From contig NZ_CP009159.1 in assembly GCF_000739435.1 (NCBI RefSeq), positions 310,001-374,000 of the forward strand: a stretch of DNA of 64,000 nucleotides, in the 5' to 3' direction. Position numbers and translations under genes: made by a program. The stretch is from Actinobacillus suis ATCC 33415 (GTDB lineage Bacteria; Pseudomonadota; Gammaproteobacteria; Enterobacterales; Pasteurellaceae). The notes beneath the pieces are model-generated. The model was not told where the DNA came from, did no database searches, and saw only the letters and a list, made by a program, of their open reading frames with translations. The stretch's first letter is position 1; each line of letters starts with the position of its first letter. Of the stretch, positions 10,664 to 21,070 are shown piece after piece.

Positions 10664-10710
10664 AGACCGCTTGTTTGCTCTGTTATCGGCTTACAAGCGG
10701 TCTTTTTTTG
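10664..10710. terminator. Bidirectional terminator from paired uptake sequences
   Basis: AGACCGCTTGT and ACAAGCGGTCT are perfect 11-bp arms, followed by TTTTTTT on the plus strand. It lies between the convergent maf and permease genes. Confidence 0.85.
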
Positions 10711-10713
10711 AGA

Positions 10714-12015
10714 TTAGATTGCTAATTCAAATGCGTAGAAAGCTACTAACGCAATCGCAATGATTACCGTACCGACGTTGAGTTTTTTGAATTCACCCGA
10801 AATGATACGACCGATCACTAATGCGGCAAAACTAAGCATAATACCGGTTACGATATTGGCGGTTAATACGATAAATACCGCACACACTAAGCCTGACATT
10901 GCGCCGACGAAATCATCGAAATCTAATTTTGAAACGTTACTTAACATTAATAAACCGACGTACATTAATGCCGGAGCCGTTGCATAACCCGGTACTAAGA
11001 ACGCAAGCGGTTGGAAAAATAACATTAATAAGAAACCGATACCGACAACGACTGCGGTTAAACCGGTTTTACCGCCAACCGCCGTACCTGCCGCCGATTC
11101 AATATAAACCGCTGCCGGTGCCGTACCGAATAAACCTGAAAGCACGGAGCCTAATGAGTCAGAGGTTAAGGCTTTATCACCGTTAATAATTTGACCGTCT
11201 TTATCTAATAAATTCGCTTGACCCGCTACCGCACGAATCGTACCGGTTGCGTCAAAGATAGCCGTCATCACTAATGCAAATACGACAGGTAAAATAGCCG
11301 TATTTAACGCACCCATTACATCAAGATTTAAGAATTGAGAATTTTCTCCGAAGCTCGGCATTTTGAAGAAGCCTGCATATTTTACGTTCGGGTCAAACAC
11401 TAAACCGATGATGGTGATCGCAATAATTACCCATAAAATGCTGCCTTTCACTTTTAAACGCTCTAAGCCGATAATCGCCGCTAAGCCAAGTAACGCCATA
11501 ATGACCGGGAATGAGGTGAAATCGCCCATTTTTACCGGTAAACCGGCTTGATTGCCAACCACTAAGCCCACGCCGTTCGCTGCGATTAACAGTAAAAATA
11601 AACCGATACCGATACCTGCTCCGTGTGCAATGCTTGCCGGCAGGTTACGTAAAATCCACGCACGAATGCCGGTTACCGAAATGAGTGTGAATAATACCCC
11701 CATTAAGAAAATTGCACCAAGTGCCACCGGAATCGAGATACCTTGACTAAGCACTAAACTGAATGCGGTAAATGCGGTTAAAGAAATCGCACAGCCGATC
11801 GCCATTGGTGCATTTGCCCATAAGCCGATTAAAATTGAACCTAAACCCGACACTAAACAGGTTGCGATAAATACCGATTCAGCCGGAAAACCTGCTTGGC
11901 TTAACATACCCGGCACAACAATTACCGAGTACACCATAGCTAAGAATGTGGTTAAGCCCGCAATAATTTCTTGGCGGGTATTGGTGCCACGTTCTTCAAA
12001 TTTGAACAAAGACAT
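10714..12015 (-). CDS. NCS2 guanine/hypoxanthine-adenine permease (AzgA-like)
   Basis: A 433-residue polytopic nucleobase symporter of the AzgA branch (COG2252), related to E. coli GhxP/GhxQ and AdeP/AdeQ. Characteristic stretches are [23 protein letters not shown] near the start, [21 protein letters not shown], and [29 protein letters not shown]. Which purine it carries cannot be settled from sequence. A full-match PurR-type box lies about 70 bp upstream, which links it to purine-controlled uptake together with the permease at 2140. Monocistronic. Confidence 0.92.
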   Translation of the reverse strand: MSLFKFEERGTNTRQEIIAGLTTFLAMVYSVIVVPGMLSQAGFPAESVFIATCLVSGLGSILIGLWANAPMAIGCAISLTAFTAFSLVLSQGISIPVALGAIFLMGVLFTLISVTGIRAWILRNLPASIAHGAGIGIGLFLLLIAANGVGLVVGNQAGLPVKMGDFTSFPVIMALLGLAAIIGLERLKVKGSILWVIIAITIIGLVFDPNVKYAGFFKMPSFGENSQFLNLDVMGALNTAILPVVFALVMTAIFDATGTIRAVAGQANLLDKDGQIINGDKALTSDSLGSVLSGLFGTAPAAVYIESAAGTAVGGKTGLTAVVVGIGFLLMLFFQPLAFLVPGYATAPALMYVGLLMLSNVSKLDFDDFVGAMSGLVCAVFIVLTANIVTGIMLSFAALVIGRIISGEFKKLNVGTVIIAIALVAFYAFELAI

Positions 12016-12082
12016 AAAATGAAAACCTCAAATAAATGAAATAAAATTTTAAGGAACGAATTCTACAGAAGTCAGACCTGAT

Positions 12083-12098
12083 AAGCAAACGTTTGCAT
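12083..12098 (-). promoter_or_regulatory. PurR-type operator
   Basis: Read on the minus strand, ATGCAAACGTTTGCTT matches the PurR consensus ANGCAANCGNTTNCNT at all 16 positions. It precedes the purine permease by about 68 bp. Confidence 0.85.
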
Positions 12099-12254
12099 AA
12101 CATCTAATAAATAAGCGGTCCGATTTTCTTTAAGATTTGCAAATCTTTCTTAAAAAGAACGGACTTCACTAAAATAATTTTTGTGAAGCCCGTGTATTCT
12201 GTGGTCACAAGTTGCAAAATTTTAGGGAAATTTGACCGCTTGTAAACGAATTAA

Positions 12255-12752
12255 TTAGTGCACTGATGCAAGTTGTTCTAAATCTTTATCAATGTAGTAT
12301 AACGCTTTGCCGTCTTCGCCTAACAGTTTAAATTTATTTAAAATCGAATTAAATAGGAATTCTTCTTCGTGCTGTTCAGCCACATACCATTGTAAGAAAT
12401 TAAACGATGAGTAATCTTTTGCTTCAAAAGTGACTTCCACTAATTTATTGATTGAATCCGTCACGTGTTTTTCGTGTTCTAATACGATTTCAAACAAAGA
12501 TTTTAACGAAGCATATTCTGCTTGCGGTGCTTCAATTGCATAAATCTCCGCTAACGAACCGGTTTCGTTTAAATAGGTGAATAAGCGGCGCATATGTTCC
12601 ATTTCTTCGGTGGCGTGCGCTTTTAAGAATTTCGCTGCGCCTGGGAAGCCGTTGTTATCCGCCCATGCCGACATTTGTAGATAAACGTTTGAAGAATAAA
12701 ATTCTAAGTTTAATTGGTCGTTTAATTGTTTGATGATTGCCGGTGATAACAT
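12255..12752 (-). CDS. ftnA: Non-haem ferritin, second gene of a pair
   Basis: Ferritin subunit that oxidises Fe(II) and stores it in a 24-mer shell. The 165-residue chain is one four-helix bundle and keeps the ferroxidase ligands at the E. coli FtnA positions: Glu17, Glu50, His53 and Glu94, with the EQHEEE segment around 126-131. Its start codon overlaps the stop of the upstream ferritin by one base (TAATG), so the two are translationally coupled. Haemophilus has a similar pair, and the subunits may co-assemble. It lacks the acidic tail of the other copy. Confidence 0.94.
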   Translation of the reverse strand: MLSPAIIKQLNDQLNLEFYSSNVYLQMSAWADNNGFPGAAKFLKAHATEEMEHMRRLFTYLNETGSLAEIYAIEAPQAEYASLKSLFEIVLEHEKHVTDSINKLVEVTFEAKDYSSFNFLQWYVAEQHEEEFLFNSILNKFKLLGEDGKALYYIDKDLEQLASVH

Positions 12753-13258
12753 TATGCAGCTCCTTGTTCGTGATCTAAAGTTTCTAAGTCTTTATCGATG
12801 AAGTAGAGTGATTTATTGCCTTCGCCCGCGACTGCGAATTTATCTAAAATCTCACCGAATAATTTCTCTTCTTCGTGCTGTTCAGCAACATACCATTGTA
12901 AGAAGTTAAAGGTTGAATAATCTTTTGCGGCAAATGTTACTTCCACTAATTCATTAATTTTTGCCGTGACGTGTTTTTCATGCGCTAGCACTTCGTCAAA
13001 TAATTCTTTTAACGAAGCGTATTCTTTGCAAGGCGCATCGATTTTACCGAGCAACGGTAAACCGCCGGTTTCGCTTACATAGTCGAACAATTTTTGCATA
13101 TGCTCCAATTCTTCGTCGGCATGACGAAGTAAGAATTTTGCCGCACCGGCAAAACTGTTTTTTGAACACCATGACGACATTTGCAGATAAACGTTTGAAG
13201 AGTAGAACTCTAGGTTAATTTGTTCATTGAGTTGATCAATGATTTTTTGTTGTAACAT
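12752..13258 (-). CDS. ftnA: Non-haem ferritin, first gene of a pair
   Basis: 168-residue ferritin, paralogous to the following gene. Ferroxidase ligands Glu17, Glu50, His53, Glu94 and Gln127 are all present. I start it at the ATG at 13258 ([13 protein letters not shown]), preceded by a TTGGAGG ribosome site; the open frame runs 31 codons further but has no homology there. It ends [12 protein letters not shown] and overlaps the next ferritin by one base. A weak Fur-like inverted repeat lies at 13293-13313. Confidence 0.94.
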   Translation of the reverse strand: MLQQKIIDQLNEQINLEFYSSNVYLQMSSWCSKNSFAGAAKFLLRHADEELEHMQKLFDYVSETGGLPLLGKIDAPCKEYASLKELFDEVLAHEKHVTAKINELVEVTFAAKDYSTFNFLQWYVAEQHEEEKLFGEILDKFAVAGEGNKSLYFIDKDLETLDHEQGAA

Positions 13259-13292
13259 TTTTACCTCCAATCTAATATTAAAAGATTTTAAA

Positions 13293-13313
13293 TAATGAGA
13301 GCTAATTTCATTA
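13293..13313 (-). promoter_or_regulatory. Possible Fur-type inverted repeat before the ferritins
   Basis: TAATGA and TCATTA are separated by nine bases. The inner 15-mer matches the 7-1-7 Fur pattern at about 9 of 14 positions, which is weak. Confidence 0.25.
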
Positions 13314-13330
13314 CGAAATCCGGATACGAC

Positions 13331-13357
13331 AAAGGGGCGGAAAAATTCCACCCCTTT
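13331..13357 (-). terminator. Terminator after secF
   Basis: AAAGGGGCGGAA and TTCCACCCCTTT form a 12-bp stem with one mismatch, about 50 bp beyond the secF stop and upstream of the ferritin genes. Confidence 0.6.
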
Positions 13358-13404
13358 GATATATTTTGCGAATTATATACGATATTTTGATAAAAAACTA
13401 TCTG

Positions 13405-14379
13405 TTAATGATCAATAAACGCTTGTTGATCCGCACCTTCTTTTTCCACTACCGGTTTAACCATGTGTTCACGATTTAAACCAAGTTGTAATGCGACACC
13501 AATCGCAATATAAATTGATGAGTAAGTACCGAAGCCGATACCAATCAATAATGCGAGTGAGAAGCTATGAATCGTTGGGCCCCCAAACCAATATAATGAA
13601 GCAACTACGAATAACGTTGTTACCGAGGTCATTAAGGTTCTTGAAAGCGTTTGACTTAACGAAATATCAACGACTTCTTGTGAACTTACACGACGAATTT
13701 TACTAAAGTTCTCACGTACACGGTCAAATACTACGATAGAGTCATTTAATGAATAACCTACTACGGAAAGAATTGCCGCGACGAAAGTCAGGTCAATCTC
13801 AATCTGTAAGAATGAGAAAATACCAATAGTTACCAATACGTCATGGAATAACGCTAGAATACCGCCAATCGCTAAACGAATTTCGAAACGAGTACCAACG
13901 TAAAGCAATAACATACCGAGCGTTGCAAGTGTTGCCCAAATTGCGCCTTGAGTAAGCTCTTCACCCACATTAGGCCCTACGAACTCAACACTTTTAATCG
14001 TTGCCGAAGGGTCTAAATCTTGATGTACAAGATCCATAATCTTGTTACCTAAAGACATATCCCCCGCAGATGCCGGTAAGCGAATCATCAGCTCTTTTTG
14101 GCTGCCTGTGGTTTGCACCAACGCATTTCCATAACCGTTTTGTTCCAATAAACCGCGTACTTTGCCTAAATCGGCTGGTTGTGAGAAGGTGGTTTCGATT
14201 ACCGTACCACCGGTAAAATCTAAACCCCAGTTAAACCCTTTGGTGACGATAGAGAAAATACATAATGCGGTGACGACTAATGAAAAGACGAAACCGACAT
14301 AACGATATTTCATAAATGGAACAAGTTTGTACGGCAGTTTAATCTCTGACGCATTTTTTTCTGTTTGCATAGTTGCCAT
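13405..14379 (-). CDS. secF: Protein translocase subunit SecF
   Basis: SecF works with SecD as a proton-driven RND-type accessory that pulls exported proteins across the membrane after SecYEG. The 324 residues start with a membrane segment (YRYVGFVFSLVVTALCIFSIV), then NWGLDFTGGTVIE (the SecF signature), a periplasmic loop and five further membrane segments with VGYSLNDSIVVFDRVREN. The ATG has an AGGTGGA ribosome site. It starts 10 bp after secD, as the last gene of yajC-secD-secF. Confidence 0.97.
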   Translation of the reverse strand: MATMQTEKNASEIKLPYKLVPFMKYRYVGFVFSLVVTALCIFSIVTKGFNWGLDFTGGTVIETTFSQPADLGKVRGLLEQNGYGNALVQTTGSQKELMIRLPASAGDMSLGNKIMDLVHQDLDPSATIKSVEFVGPNVGEELTQGAIWATLATLGMLLLYVGTRFEIRLAIGGILALFHDVLVTIGIFSFLQIEIDLTFVAAILSVVGYSLNDSIVVFDRVRENFSKIRRVSSQEVVDISLSQTLSRTLMTSVTTLFVVASLYWFGGPTIHSFSLALLIGIGFGTYSSIYIAIGVALQLGLNREHMVKPVVEKEGADQQAFIDH

Positions 14380-14389
14380 TTATTCCACC

Positions 14390-16237
14390 TTAAATCCAAA
14401 GTTTTTTCACACGTTTATTGCCGCCGTACACCCAGTTAACAAGCATACGAGTACCGGTAATTGCGGTGAACATTGAAATCATTACCCCAAGTGCAAGGGT
14501 AATTGCGAAGCCTTTTACCGGGCCTGTACCCACTGCATATAACACTAAAGAGGTTAAAATCGTGGTTAAGTTTGAGTCGAAAATCGAAGTGAAGGCTCCA
14601 TTGTAACCTTCGTGAATTGCCTGTTGAACTGAACGCCCGTTACGCAATTCTTCTTTAATACGCTCGTAAATTAACACGTTAGCATCCACCGACATACCTA
14701 CCGCAAGTACGATACCGGCGATCCCCGGCATGGTGAGTGTTGCGCCAATTAATGACATTAAGCCGATGGTTAATACCATATTTACTGTAAGCGCCGCTGC
14801 GGCAAAAAGCCCGAACACTTTATAGTAAATTAAACAGAATGCGATGGTTAAGATTAAGCCATACATACCGGCTTCCATCCCTTTTGCAACGTTATCCGCA
14901 CCTAATGAAGCACCGATAGTACGTTCTTCTACGATGACAATCGGCGCAATTAACGCACCTGAACGTAAAAGAACCGCAAGGTTTTGTGCTTCTGCCGGTG
15001 AGTTAATACCGGTAATTTGGAATTGGCTGCCAAGACGTGAATTAATGGTTGCCACATTAATCACTTCTTCATGTTTTTCTAAGATTACTTTACCTTTTGC
15101 ATCTTTACGACCAGAGTCTTTAAACTCGCTGTAAAGGGTTGCCATCGGTTTGCCTACTGCACTTTTGGTAATTTCCGCCATCATATGGCCGCCTTCCGCA
15201 TCAAGGTTAATGCTTACTTGCGGTAAACCACGTTCATCTTTACCTGATGTCGCATCGATAATATGTTCACCGCCTAAAGACGGTTTACGACGTAATACAA
15301 CAGCGCCGCCATCACGGCTGAATTTTAATTCTGAGTCGGCAGGTACAATACCTCGAGCAGCAGATTCAGGGCTTGCCTCGGCGTTCACTAAGCGAAACTC
15401 AAGCGTTGCAGTTGCACCAAGAAGTTCTTTAGCACGAGCAGTATCTTGTACACCCGGCAATTCAACTACGATACGGTCTGCACCTTGACGTTGAATAGTT
15501 GGCTCAGAAACACCTAATTCTTCCACACGTTTACGTAAGATCGATAAGTTTTGTTCGATTGCTGTATCGCGAGAAGCAGATAAGCCTTCTGCGGAAGGTG
15601 CAAATGATACGGTAGTCGTATCAATAAATGAGGCTTCGAGCGAAGTATGCTGACGGCGTACAAAACGAGCTGCTTTTTCAGCCGTATCCGCATCGGCAAA
15701 TTCAATTACAGTTGCAAAATTTTCGCCTTTTTTAACCGCTTTATACTGTAATTTTTCTTTACGTAATTCGCTGCGTAAGCTGTCTTGTAAACTCTCTTGT
15801 TGTTTTGTTAACGCCGTATTCATATCCACTTCCATTAGGAAGCGCACACCGCCACGTAGGTCTAAGCCTCGTTTCATCGGGCTACCGCCGATATCGGTTA
15901 ACCAACTTGGTGTTGCCGGCGCAAGGTTTAGTGCAACAGAGAATTTGTCACCTAAGACATCAGAAATTTTTTCTTTGGCAGGTAATTGTTGTTCATCATT
16001 TTCAAGTCGAACTAAAATCGAGCCGTTCTCAAGAACGGCTGATTTCGGTGTGATATTCATTGATGACAATGTTCCCTGAACTTGAGCGAGCGTTTCGCTC
16101 GTGGCTTCTTGACCTCGCGTACCTGAAATTTGTACTGAGGGGTCTTCGCCGTATAAATTTGGAAGAGCGTATAAACCACCGATGAGTATCACGATGATAA
16201 CCATCAGGTTCTTCCATAATGGGAAACGATTTAACAC
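14390..16237 (-). CDS. secD: Protein translocase subunit SecD
   Basis: SecD is the large RND partner of SecF. The 615-residue protein has an N-terminal membrane anchor, the long periplasmic region with GLDLRGGVRFLMEVD and RVEELGVSEPTIQRQGADRIVVELPG (the P1 head), and six C-terminal membrane segments with GMSVDANVLIYERIKEE, the conserved stretch involved in proton flow. It sits between yajC (24 bp upstream) and secF (10 bp downstream), all on the minus strand. Confidence 0.97.
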   Translation of the reverse strand: MLNRFPLWKNLMVIIVILIGGLYALPNLYGEDPSVQISGTRGQEATSETLAQVQGTLSSMNITPKSAVLENGSILVRLENDEQQLPAKEKISDVLGDKFSVALNLAPATPSWLTDIGGSPMKRGLDLRGGVRFLMEVDMNTALTKQQESLQDSLRSELRKEKLQYKAVKKGENFATVIEFADADTAEKAARFVRRQHTSLEASFIDTTTVSFAPSAEGLSASRDTAIEQNLSILRKRVEELGVSEPTIQRQGADRIVVELPGVQDTARAKELLGATATLEFRLVNAEASPESAARGIVPADSELKFSRDGGAVVLRRKPSLGGEHIIDATSGKDERGLPQVSINLDAEGGHMMAEITKSAVGKPMATLYSEFKDSGRKDAKGKVILEKHEEVINVATINSRLGSQFQITGINSPAEAQNLAVLLRSGALIAPIVIVEERTIGASLGADNVAKGMEAGMYGLILTIAFCLIYYKVFGLFAAAALTVNMVLTIGLMSLIGATLTMPGIAGIVLAVGMSVDANVLIYERIKEELRNGRSVQQAIHEGYNGAFTSIFDSNLTTILTSLVLYAVGTGPVKGFAITLALGVMISMFTAITGTRMLVNWVYGGNKRVKKLWI

Positions 16238-16261
16238 AATAAATCCCCTAAGATAGGAAAA

Positions 16262-16558
16262 TTAAGAAAGGGCTTTCATTTGACCTTTTGGTAATACCGC
16301 AACAACATAGTTACGAGAAATCACCACTTCAGTTGTATCGTTTAATGCGATAACGATGTTTTCGTTTTCCGCACTTACTTTAGTGATACGACCGATTAAG
16401 CCGCCGTTTGTTAATACTTCATCACCTTTTGCAAGGTTAGAAAGTAAATCACGTTGTTGTTTTTGGCGTTTCGCTTGTGGGCGATAAATCATAAAGTAAA
16501 AAATAAGACCGAATACCGCTAAAATTACGATCATTTCTAATCCGCCGCCTTGTTGCAT
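16262..16558 (-). CDS. yajC: Sec translocon accessory protein YajC
   Basis: A 98-residue inner-membrane protein that associates with SecDF. It has one N-terminal membrane segment (LEMIVILAVFGLIFYFMIYRPQAKRQKQ) and a small cytoplasmic beta domain (GDEVLTNGGLIGRITKVS). It is the first gene of the operon. An AGGAGC ribosome site precedes the ATG. In many relatives tgt and queA lie upstream, but here ytfJ is divergent. Confidence 0.95.
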   Translation of the reverse strand: MQQGGGLEMIVILAVFGLIFYFMIYRPQAKRQKQQRDLLSNLAKGDEVLTNGGLIGRITKVSAENENIVIALNDTTEVVISRNYVVAVLPKGQMKALS

Positions 16559-16597
16559 AAAAGCTCCTTAAATCAATAGGTTAGTGTTTAAAAGATA

Positions 16598-16622
16598 AAT
16601 TTCCCATATAAATGGGAAATTT
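16598..16622. promoter_or_regulatory. Perfect palindrome between yajC and ytfJ
   Basis: AAATTTCCCA and TGGGAAATTT are perfect 10-bp arms with a 5-base AT spacer. It lies between divergent genes and has no T-run, so an operator or processing hairpin is as likely as a terminator. Confidence 0.4.
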
Positions 16623-16749
16623 GGTGGTTAAAATAGCATAAAATCAAGTATTTAACGAGAGGAAAATGTTAGTGCCAAGATTTTCTTTTTACAGTAAGAT
16701 TCGAATATTGCGTTAAATTTCATAAAATTCAACTCACAAAGGAAAAATA

Positions 16750-17310
16750 ATGAAAAATTCTCTTAAATTGGCTGCACTTTCTTCACTTTTATTCGCGAAT
16801 ATCGCTTTTGCGCATAATGTACAGTTAAATGCGGCATTGCCAAATGTTACCGTTGCAAAAGACGGTGAATTAACGCTGAATGGTAACAAAGTAAGTTATA
16901 AAAATTGGCAGTCATCAAGCTTAGACGGTAAAGTGCGAGTAGTTCATCACTTTGCCGGCAGAAGTAGCGTAAAAGACAAAAATAAAGCGTTGATTGAAGC
17001 CATTAAAGCGGCAGGTTTTGATCGTACTAAATATCAAACCGTCACCATTGTGAATGCGGATGATGCGATTGTCGGCACTGGTGTGTTTGTAAAAAATAGC
17101 GTTGAAGACGGTAAAATTGAAAATCCGCACAGCCAAGTGGTATTAGACCAAAACGGTAGTGTGAAAAATGCGTGGGGTTTAAAAGCGAAAGAAAGTTTTA
17201 TCGCAGTATTAGATAAAACGGGTAAAGTACAATTTGTTTCGGAAGGTAAATTATCTCCAACACAAATTAAGCAAGTGATTGATTTAGTTAAACAATTAAC
17301 TACCAAATAA
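16750..17310 (+). CDS. ytfJ: Periplasmic YtfJ-family protein
   Basis: 186 residues with a clear Sec signal peptide (KLAALSSLLFANIAFA, cleavage before HNVQ). The mature part is a thioredoxin-like fold of the YtfJ family (SLDGKVRVVHHFAGRSSVKDKN..., GVFVKNSVEDGKIENPHSQVVLD, AWGLKAKESFIAVLDKTGKV) without a CxxC. The biochemical function is unknown. It is monocistronic, with a strong terminator after it. Confidence 0.88.
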   Translation: MKNSLKLAALSSLLFANIAFAHNVQLNAALPNVTVAKDGELTLNGNKVSYKNWQSSSLDGKVRVVHHFAGRSSVKDKNKALIEAIKAAGFDRTKYQTVTIVNADDAIVGTGVFVKNSVEDGKIENPHSQVVLDQNGSVKNAWGLKAKESFIAVLDKTGKVQFVSEGKLSPTQIKQVIDLVKQLTTK

Positions 17311-17316
17311 AAAACT

Positions 17317-17342
17317 AAGGGCGTTATAGAACGCCCTTTTTT
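17317..17342 (+). terminator. Terminator of ytfJ
   Basis: AAGGGCGTT and AACGCCCTT form a 9-bp stem followed by TTTTT. Confidence 0.9.
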
Positions 17343-17371
17343 GTTGCAGAAAATTATGGAAATTTGACCGC

Positions 17372-18082
17372 TTATTTGGCGGTTAAGAACGCAATATAAT
17401 TGCAGCTTACATCATTATTTAGCCAAAACTTTTCGGTTAAAGGATTAAAATGATAGCCTTTCATTTCTTGGCAGTGAAGTTCTGCTTGATCGCACCAATT
17501 CAATAATTCTGCCGGTTTGATAAATTTTTCAAATTCATGCGTACCTTTCGGCAACATTTTTAAGACATATTCTGCCCCAATAATGACTAGCATATAAGCC
17601 TTAAACGTGCGGTTAATTGTGGAGAAAAACAGTACGCCGTTCGGTTTAAGCAATGCTTTACAACTCTGAATAATAGAAAGCGGATCAGGCACGTGTTCCA
17701 ACATTTCCATACAAGTAATCACATCGAATTTCTCGGCATGACAAGCGGTCTGATTTTGCACAAAATCTTCAATTGTAGCTTGTCGGTAATCAATGGTTAA
17801 GCCGCTTTCTTCGGCGTGTTTACGTGCAATTTCAAGCGGTTCGGTCGTCATATCAATACCGGTAACATTGGCACCGGCTTTTGCCATCGCTTCACTTAAA
17901 ATGCCTCCGCCACAGCCGACATCCAACACTTTTTTACCGAATAAACCGTTTGATTTTTGTTGAATATAGTCTAAGCGTAATGGATTGAGCAGGTGAATCG
18001 GTTTAAAACTACCGTTCGGATCCCACCAAGTGGCTGCCATTTTTTCAAATTTATCAAGTTCTTGTTGGTCAATATTACGCAT
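17372..18082 (-). CDS. ubiG: Ubiquinone biosynthesis O-methyltransferase
   Basis: UbiG performs both O-methylations of ubiquinone synthesis, using S-adenosylmethionine. Motif I reads [43 protein letters not shown] and the N-terminal [25 protein letters not shown] are family-specific. I start at the ATG at 18082 ([15 protein letters not shown]), preceded by AGAGG, giving 236 residues. An ATG 11 codons upstream has no ribosome site. It converges with ytfJ and is divergent from gyrA. Confidence 0.95.
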   Translation of the reverse strand: MRNIDQQELDKFEKMAATWWDPNGSFKPIHLLNPLRLDYIQQKSNGLFGKKVLDVGCGGGILSEAMAKAGANVTGIDMTTEPLEIARKHAEESGLTIDYRQATIEDFVQNQTACHAEKFDVITCMEMLEHVPDPLSIIQSCKALLKPNGVLFFSTINRTFKAYMLVIIGAEYVLKMLPKGTHEFEKFIKPAELLNWCDQAELHCQEMKGYHFNPLTEKFWLNNDVSCNYIAFLTAK

Positions 18083-18192
18083 TACGGCCTCTGGAAAGAT
18101 AGATAGAAAAGTCAAATTGCAAAATAAATGGCAAATTTGACCGCTTCCTTACATTTTCAGCTTTCAATTTTCAACTTTCAACTGTTTTTTTA

Positions 18193-18201
18193 TGCTATAA
18201 T
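18193..18201 (+). promoter_or_regulatory. Extended -10 promoter of gyrA
   Basis: TGC-TATAAT is a consensus -10 with the extended TG. It lies 76 bp before the gyrA start. No good -35 is seen. Confidence 0.6.
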
Positions 18202-18276
18202 CGTGTGAATTTTTCGCCCTCTACTTTCCAAGTAGTTTGGGGCAATCTTTTTTATAAACGTGATTAGGAAATTTCA

Positions 18277-20967
18277 ATGAGCGAATTAGCCAAAGATATT
18301 ACCCCCGTCAGTATCGAAGACGAGTTAAAAACGTCTTATCTCGACTATGCGATGTCTGTTATTGTCGGACGTGCGCTACCCGATGTGCGTGATGGTTTAA
18401 AACCGGTGCACCGCCGAGTGTTATTCTCAATGGATCAAAACAGCAATACGTTTAACCGCCCGCATGTAAAATCTGCACGTGTGGTGGGTGACGTTATCGG
18501 TAAATATCACCCGCACGGTGACTCTGCTGTGTATGACACCATTGTACGTATGGCACAGCCGTTCTCACTTCGTTATATGTTGGTTGACGGTCAAGGTAAC
18601 TTTGGTTCGATTGACGGCGATGCGCCGGCGGCGATGCGTTATACCGAAGTGCGTATGCAAAAAATTACGCAGGAATTATTAACGGACTTAGATAAAGAAA
18701 CCGTGGATTACTCGCCGAACTATGACGGCAAAGAGATGATTCCTGATGTATTACCGACCAAAATCCCTGCGTTATTGGTAAACGGTTCATCTGGTATTGC
18801 GGTTGGTATGGCAACCAATATTCCGCCGCACAACTTAAATGAAGTGTTGGACGGTTGTTTAGCCTATATTGAAAACGAGCAAATCAGCATTGAAGAATTA
18901 ATGCGTTTTATCCCAGGTCCGGATTTCCCGACAGGGGCGATTATTAACGGTCGTAAAGGGATTGAAGAAGCGTATCGTACCGGTCGTGGTAAAGTTTATG
19001 TGCGTGCTAAAGCAAGCGTAGAAACCACGGAAAAAGGTCGTGAGCAAATTGTAGTGACCGAGCTTCCGTACCAAGTAAACAAAGCGAAGTTGATCGAGAA
19101 AATTGCCGAGTTAGTGAAAGATAAGAAAATCGAAGGCATTAGCGGTATTCAAGATCACTCGGACAAAAAAGGTATCTCAATCGTTATCGAAGTAAAACGT
19201 GATGCAGTGGGTGAAGTGGTGTTAAATCACCTTTACTCATTAACTCAAATGCAAGTAACGTTTGGTATCAATATGGTTGCGCTTGATCACGGTCAGCCGA
19301 AAGTATTGAACCTAAAACAAATTATCGAAGCATTCGTGAAACACCGCCGTGAGGTGGTGACACGCCGTACCATTTTTGAATTGCGCAAAGCACGTGAGCG
19401 TGCGCATATCTTAGAAGGTTTGGCGATTGCGTTAGCGAATATCGATCCTGTTATCGAATTAATCCGTAACTCAAAAACAGCGGATGAAGCGCGTGAAGGT
19501 TTATTAGCGCGTGCGTGGGCATTGGGTAATGTTGCACCAATGTTAGAAGCTGCCGGCGTAGATGCGTCACGTCCGGAAGATTTACCGGAAAACTTAGGCG
19601 TACGTGACGGTCAATACTATCTTTCTGAAGCGCAAGCACGTGCGATTTTAGAATTACGTTTACACCGTTTAACCGGCTTAGAACATGAAAAAATTGTGGA
19701 TGAATACAAAGAATTGCTCACCGAAATCGGCGAATTATTACGTATTCTAAGCAGCGCAGAACGCTTAATGGAAGTGATTCGTGAAGAATTAGAAAAAGTG
19801 AAAGCAGAATTCGGTGACGAACGTCGTACCGAAATTACAGCGGCTTCGGGCGATATCAATATGGAAGATTTAATCGCTCAGGAAGACGTAGTAGTCACAC
19901 TTTCTCACGCAGGCTACGTGAAATATCAACCGCTTTCCGACTACGAAGCGCAGCGTCGTGGCGGTAAAGGTAAATCTGCGACTAAGATGAAAGAAGACGA
20001 TTTCATCGAGAAATTATTAGTGGCGAATACCCACGATACGATTTTATGTTTCTCAAGCCGTGGTCGTTTATATCAATTAAAAGTGTATCAATTACCGCAA
20101 GCAAGTCGTGGCGCACGTGGCACACCAATCGTGAACATTCTGCCGTTAGTGAAAGAAGAAAACGAGCGTATCACTGCGATTTTACCGATTCCGAACGGTG
20201 AGTTTAGTGCGGATAAATTCATCTTTATGGCAACCGCAAGCGGTGTAGTGAAGAAAGTAAGTTTAGATGCGTTCAGCAACGTGCGTTCAAGCGGTCTAAT
20301 TGCATTAAAACTTCGCGAAGGCGATGAGTTAATCGGCGTTGATATTACCGATGGCGAGAGCGAGATTATGTTGTTCTCGGCGCAAGGTCGAGTGGTACGT
20401 TTCGCAGAAAAAGCCGTGCGTGCGATGGGACGTACCGCAACAGGTGTTCGAGGCATTAAACTTGCTACGACAGAAATTTCAAGTGAAGAAATTGAAGATG
20501 CGGAAATCGTAGAAATTGAAAACGAGGAAGCGGATGAGTCTTCAGTAAGTCTTGATACCGACCGTGTGGTATCGCTTGTGATTCCACGTACGGAAGGCGA
20601 TATTCTAACGGTAACGCAAAACGGTTTCGGTAAACGTACCGTGATTGGCGAATATCCGGTTAAATCTCGTGCAACCAAAGGTGTAGTTTCTATCAAAGTG
20701 AATGAGCGTAATGGTAAAGTAGTTGCGGCAGTTCAAGTTGAAGAAGCGGATCAAATTATGTTGATTACCGATGCTGGAACGCTAGTTCGTACCCGAGTTG
20801 CAGAAGTCAGCCTCGTTGGTCGTAACACCCAAGGCGTCCGCATTATTCGCACCGCAGATGATGAAAGCGTAGTAAGCGTAGAACGAGTCTGTGAACCTGA
20901 TGATGAAGACGAAAACAGCGAAGCGTTAGACAACGTAGAAAGCACAGAAACTTCAACAGAAGCCTAA
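18277..20967 (+). CDS. gyrA: DNA gyrase subunit A
   Basis: GyrA is the DNA-cleaving subunit of gyrase, which introduces negative supercoils. At 896 residues it has full length. Catalytic Tyr122 sits in [10 protein letters not shown]. The quinolone region [10 protein letters not shown] carries Ser83 and Asp87, the susceptible residues. The C-terminal domain shows the GyrA box (RRGGKGKS) and beta-pinwheel repeats, with an acidic insertion ([18 protein letters not shown]) and an acidic tail ([17 protein letters not shown]). It is monocistronic. Confidence 0.98.
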   Translation: MSELAKDITPVSIEDELKTSYLDYAMSVIVGRALPDVRDGLKPVHRRVLFSMDQNSNTFNRPHVKSARVVGDVIGKYHPHGDSAVYDTIVRMAQPFSLRYMLVDGQGNFGSIDGDAPAAMRYTEVRMQKITQELLTDLDKETVDYSPNYDGKEMIPDVLPTKIPALLVNGSSGIAVGMATNIPPHNLNEVLDGCLAYIENEQISIEELMRFIPGPDFPTGAIINGRKGIEEAYRTGRGKVYVRAKASVETTEKGREQIVVTELPYQVNKAKLIEKIAELVKDKKIEGISGIQDHSDKKGISIVIEVKRDAVGEVVLNHLYSLTQMQVTFGINMVALDHGQPKVLNLKQIIEAFVKHRREVVTRRTIFELRKARERAHILEGLAIALANIDPVIELIRNSKTADEAREGLLARAWALGNVAPMLEAAGVDASRPEDLPENLGVRDGQYYLSEAQARAILELRLHRLTGLEHEKIVDEYKELLTEIGELLRILSSAERLMEVIREELEKVKAEFGDERRTEITAASGDINMEDLIAQEDVVVTLSHAGYVKYQPLSDYEAQRRGGKGKSATKMKEDDFIEKLLVANTHDTILCFSSRGRLYQLKVYQLPQASRGARGTPIVNILPLVKEENERITAILPIPNGEFSADKFIFMATASGVVKKVSLDAFSNVRSSGLIALKLREGDELIGVDITDGESEIMLFSAQGRVVRFAEKAVRAMGRTATGVRGIKLATTEISSEEIEDAEIVEIENEEADESSVSLDTDRVVSLVIPRTEGDILTVTQNGFGKRTVIGEYPVKSRATKGVVSIKVNERNGKVVAAVQVEEADQIMLITDAGTLVRTRVAEVSLVGRNTQGVRIIRTADDESVVSVERVCEPDDEDENSEALDNVESTETSTEA

Positions 20968-20990
20968 ATAAAGGGCGTAAGACCCTAAAC

Positions 20991-21036
20991 AAGCGGTCGG
21001 ATTTTGGTAAAATTTTGCAAAAATCCGACCGCTTTT
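20991..21036 (+). terminator. Inverted uptake pair after gyrA
   Basis: AAGCGGTCGGATTTT and AAAAATCCGACCGCTT form a 15-bp stem followed by TTTT. Confidence 0.85.
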
Positions 21037-21070
21037 GATTATAAAAACATAAAGAAAAAAGGAGACAGTA

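Noticed and set aside
12110..12170. Long hairpin upstream of the purine permease
   Set aside because: Only one uptake core and a poor opposite arm; complementarity is too broken to call a terminator.
20088..20696. 202-codon open frame antisense to gyrA
   Set aside because: It lies wholly inside gyrA, has a composition of reversed GyrA codons and no ribosome site or family resemblance.
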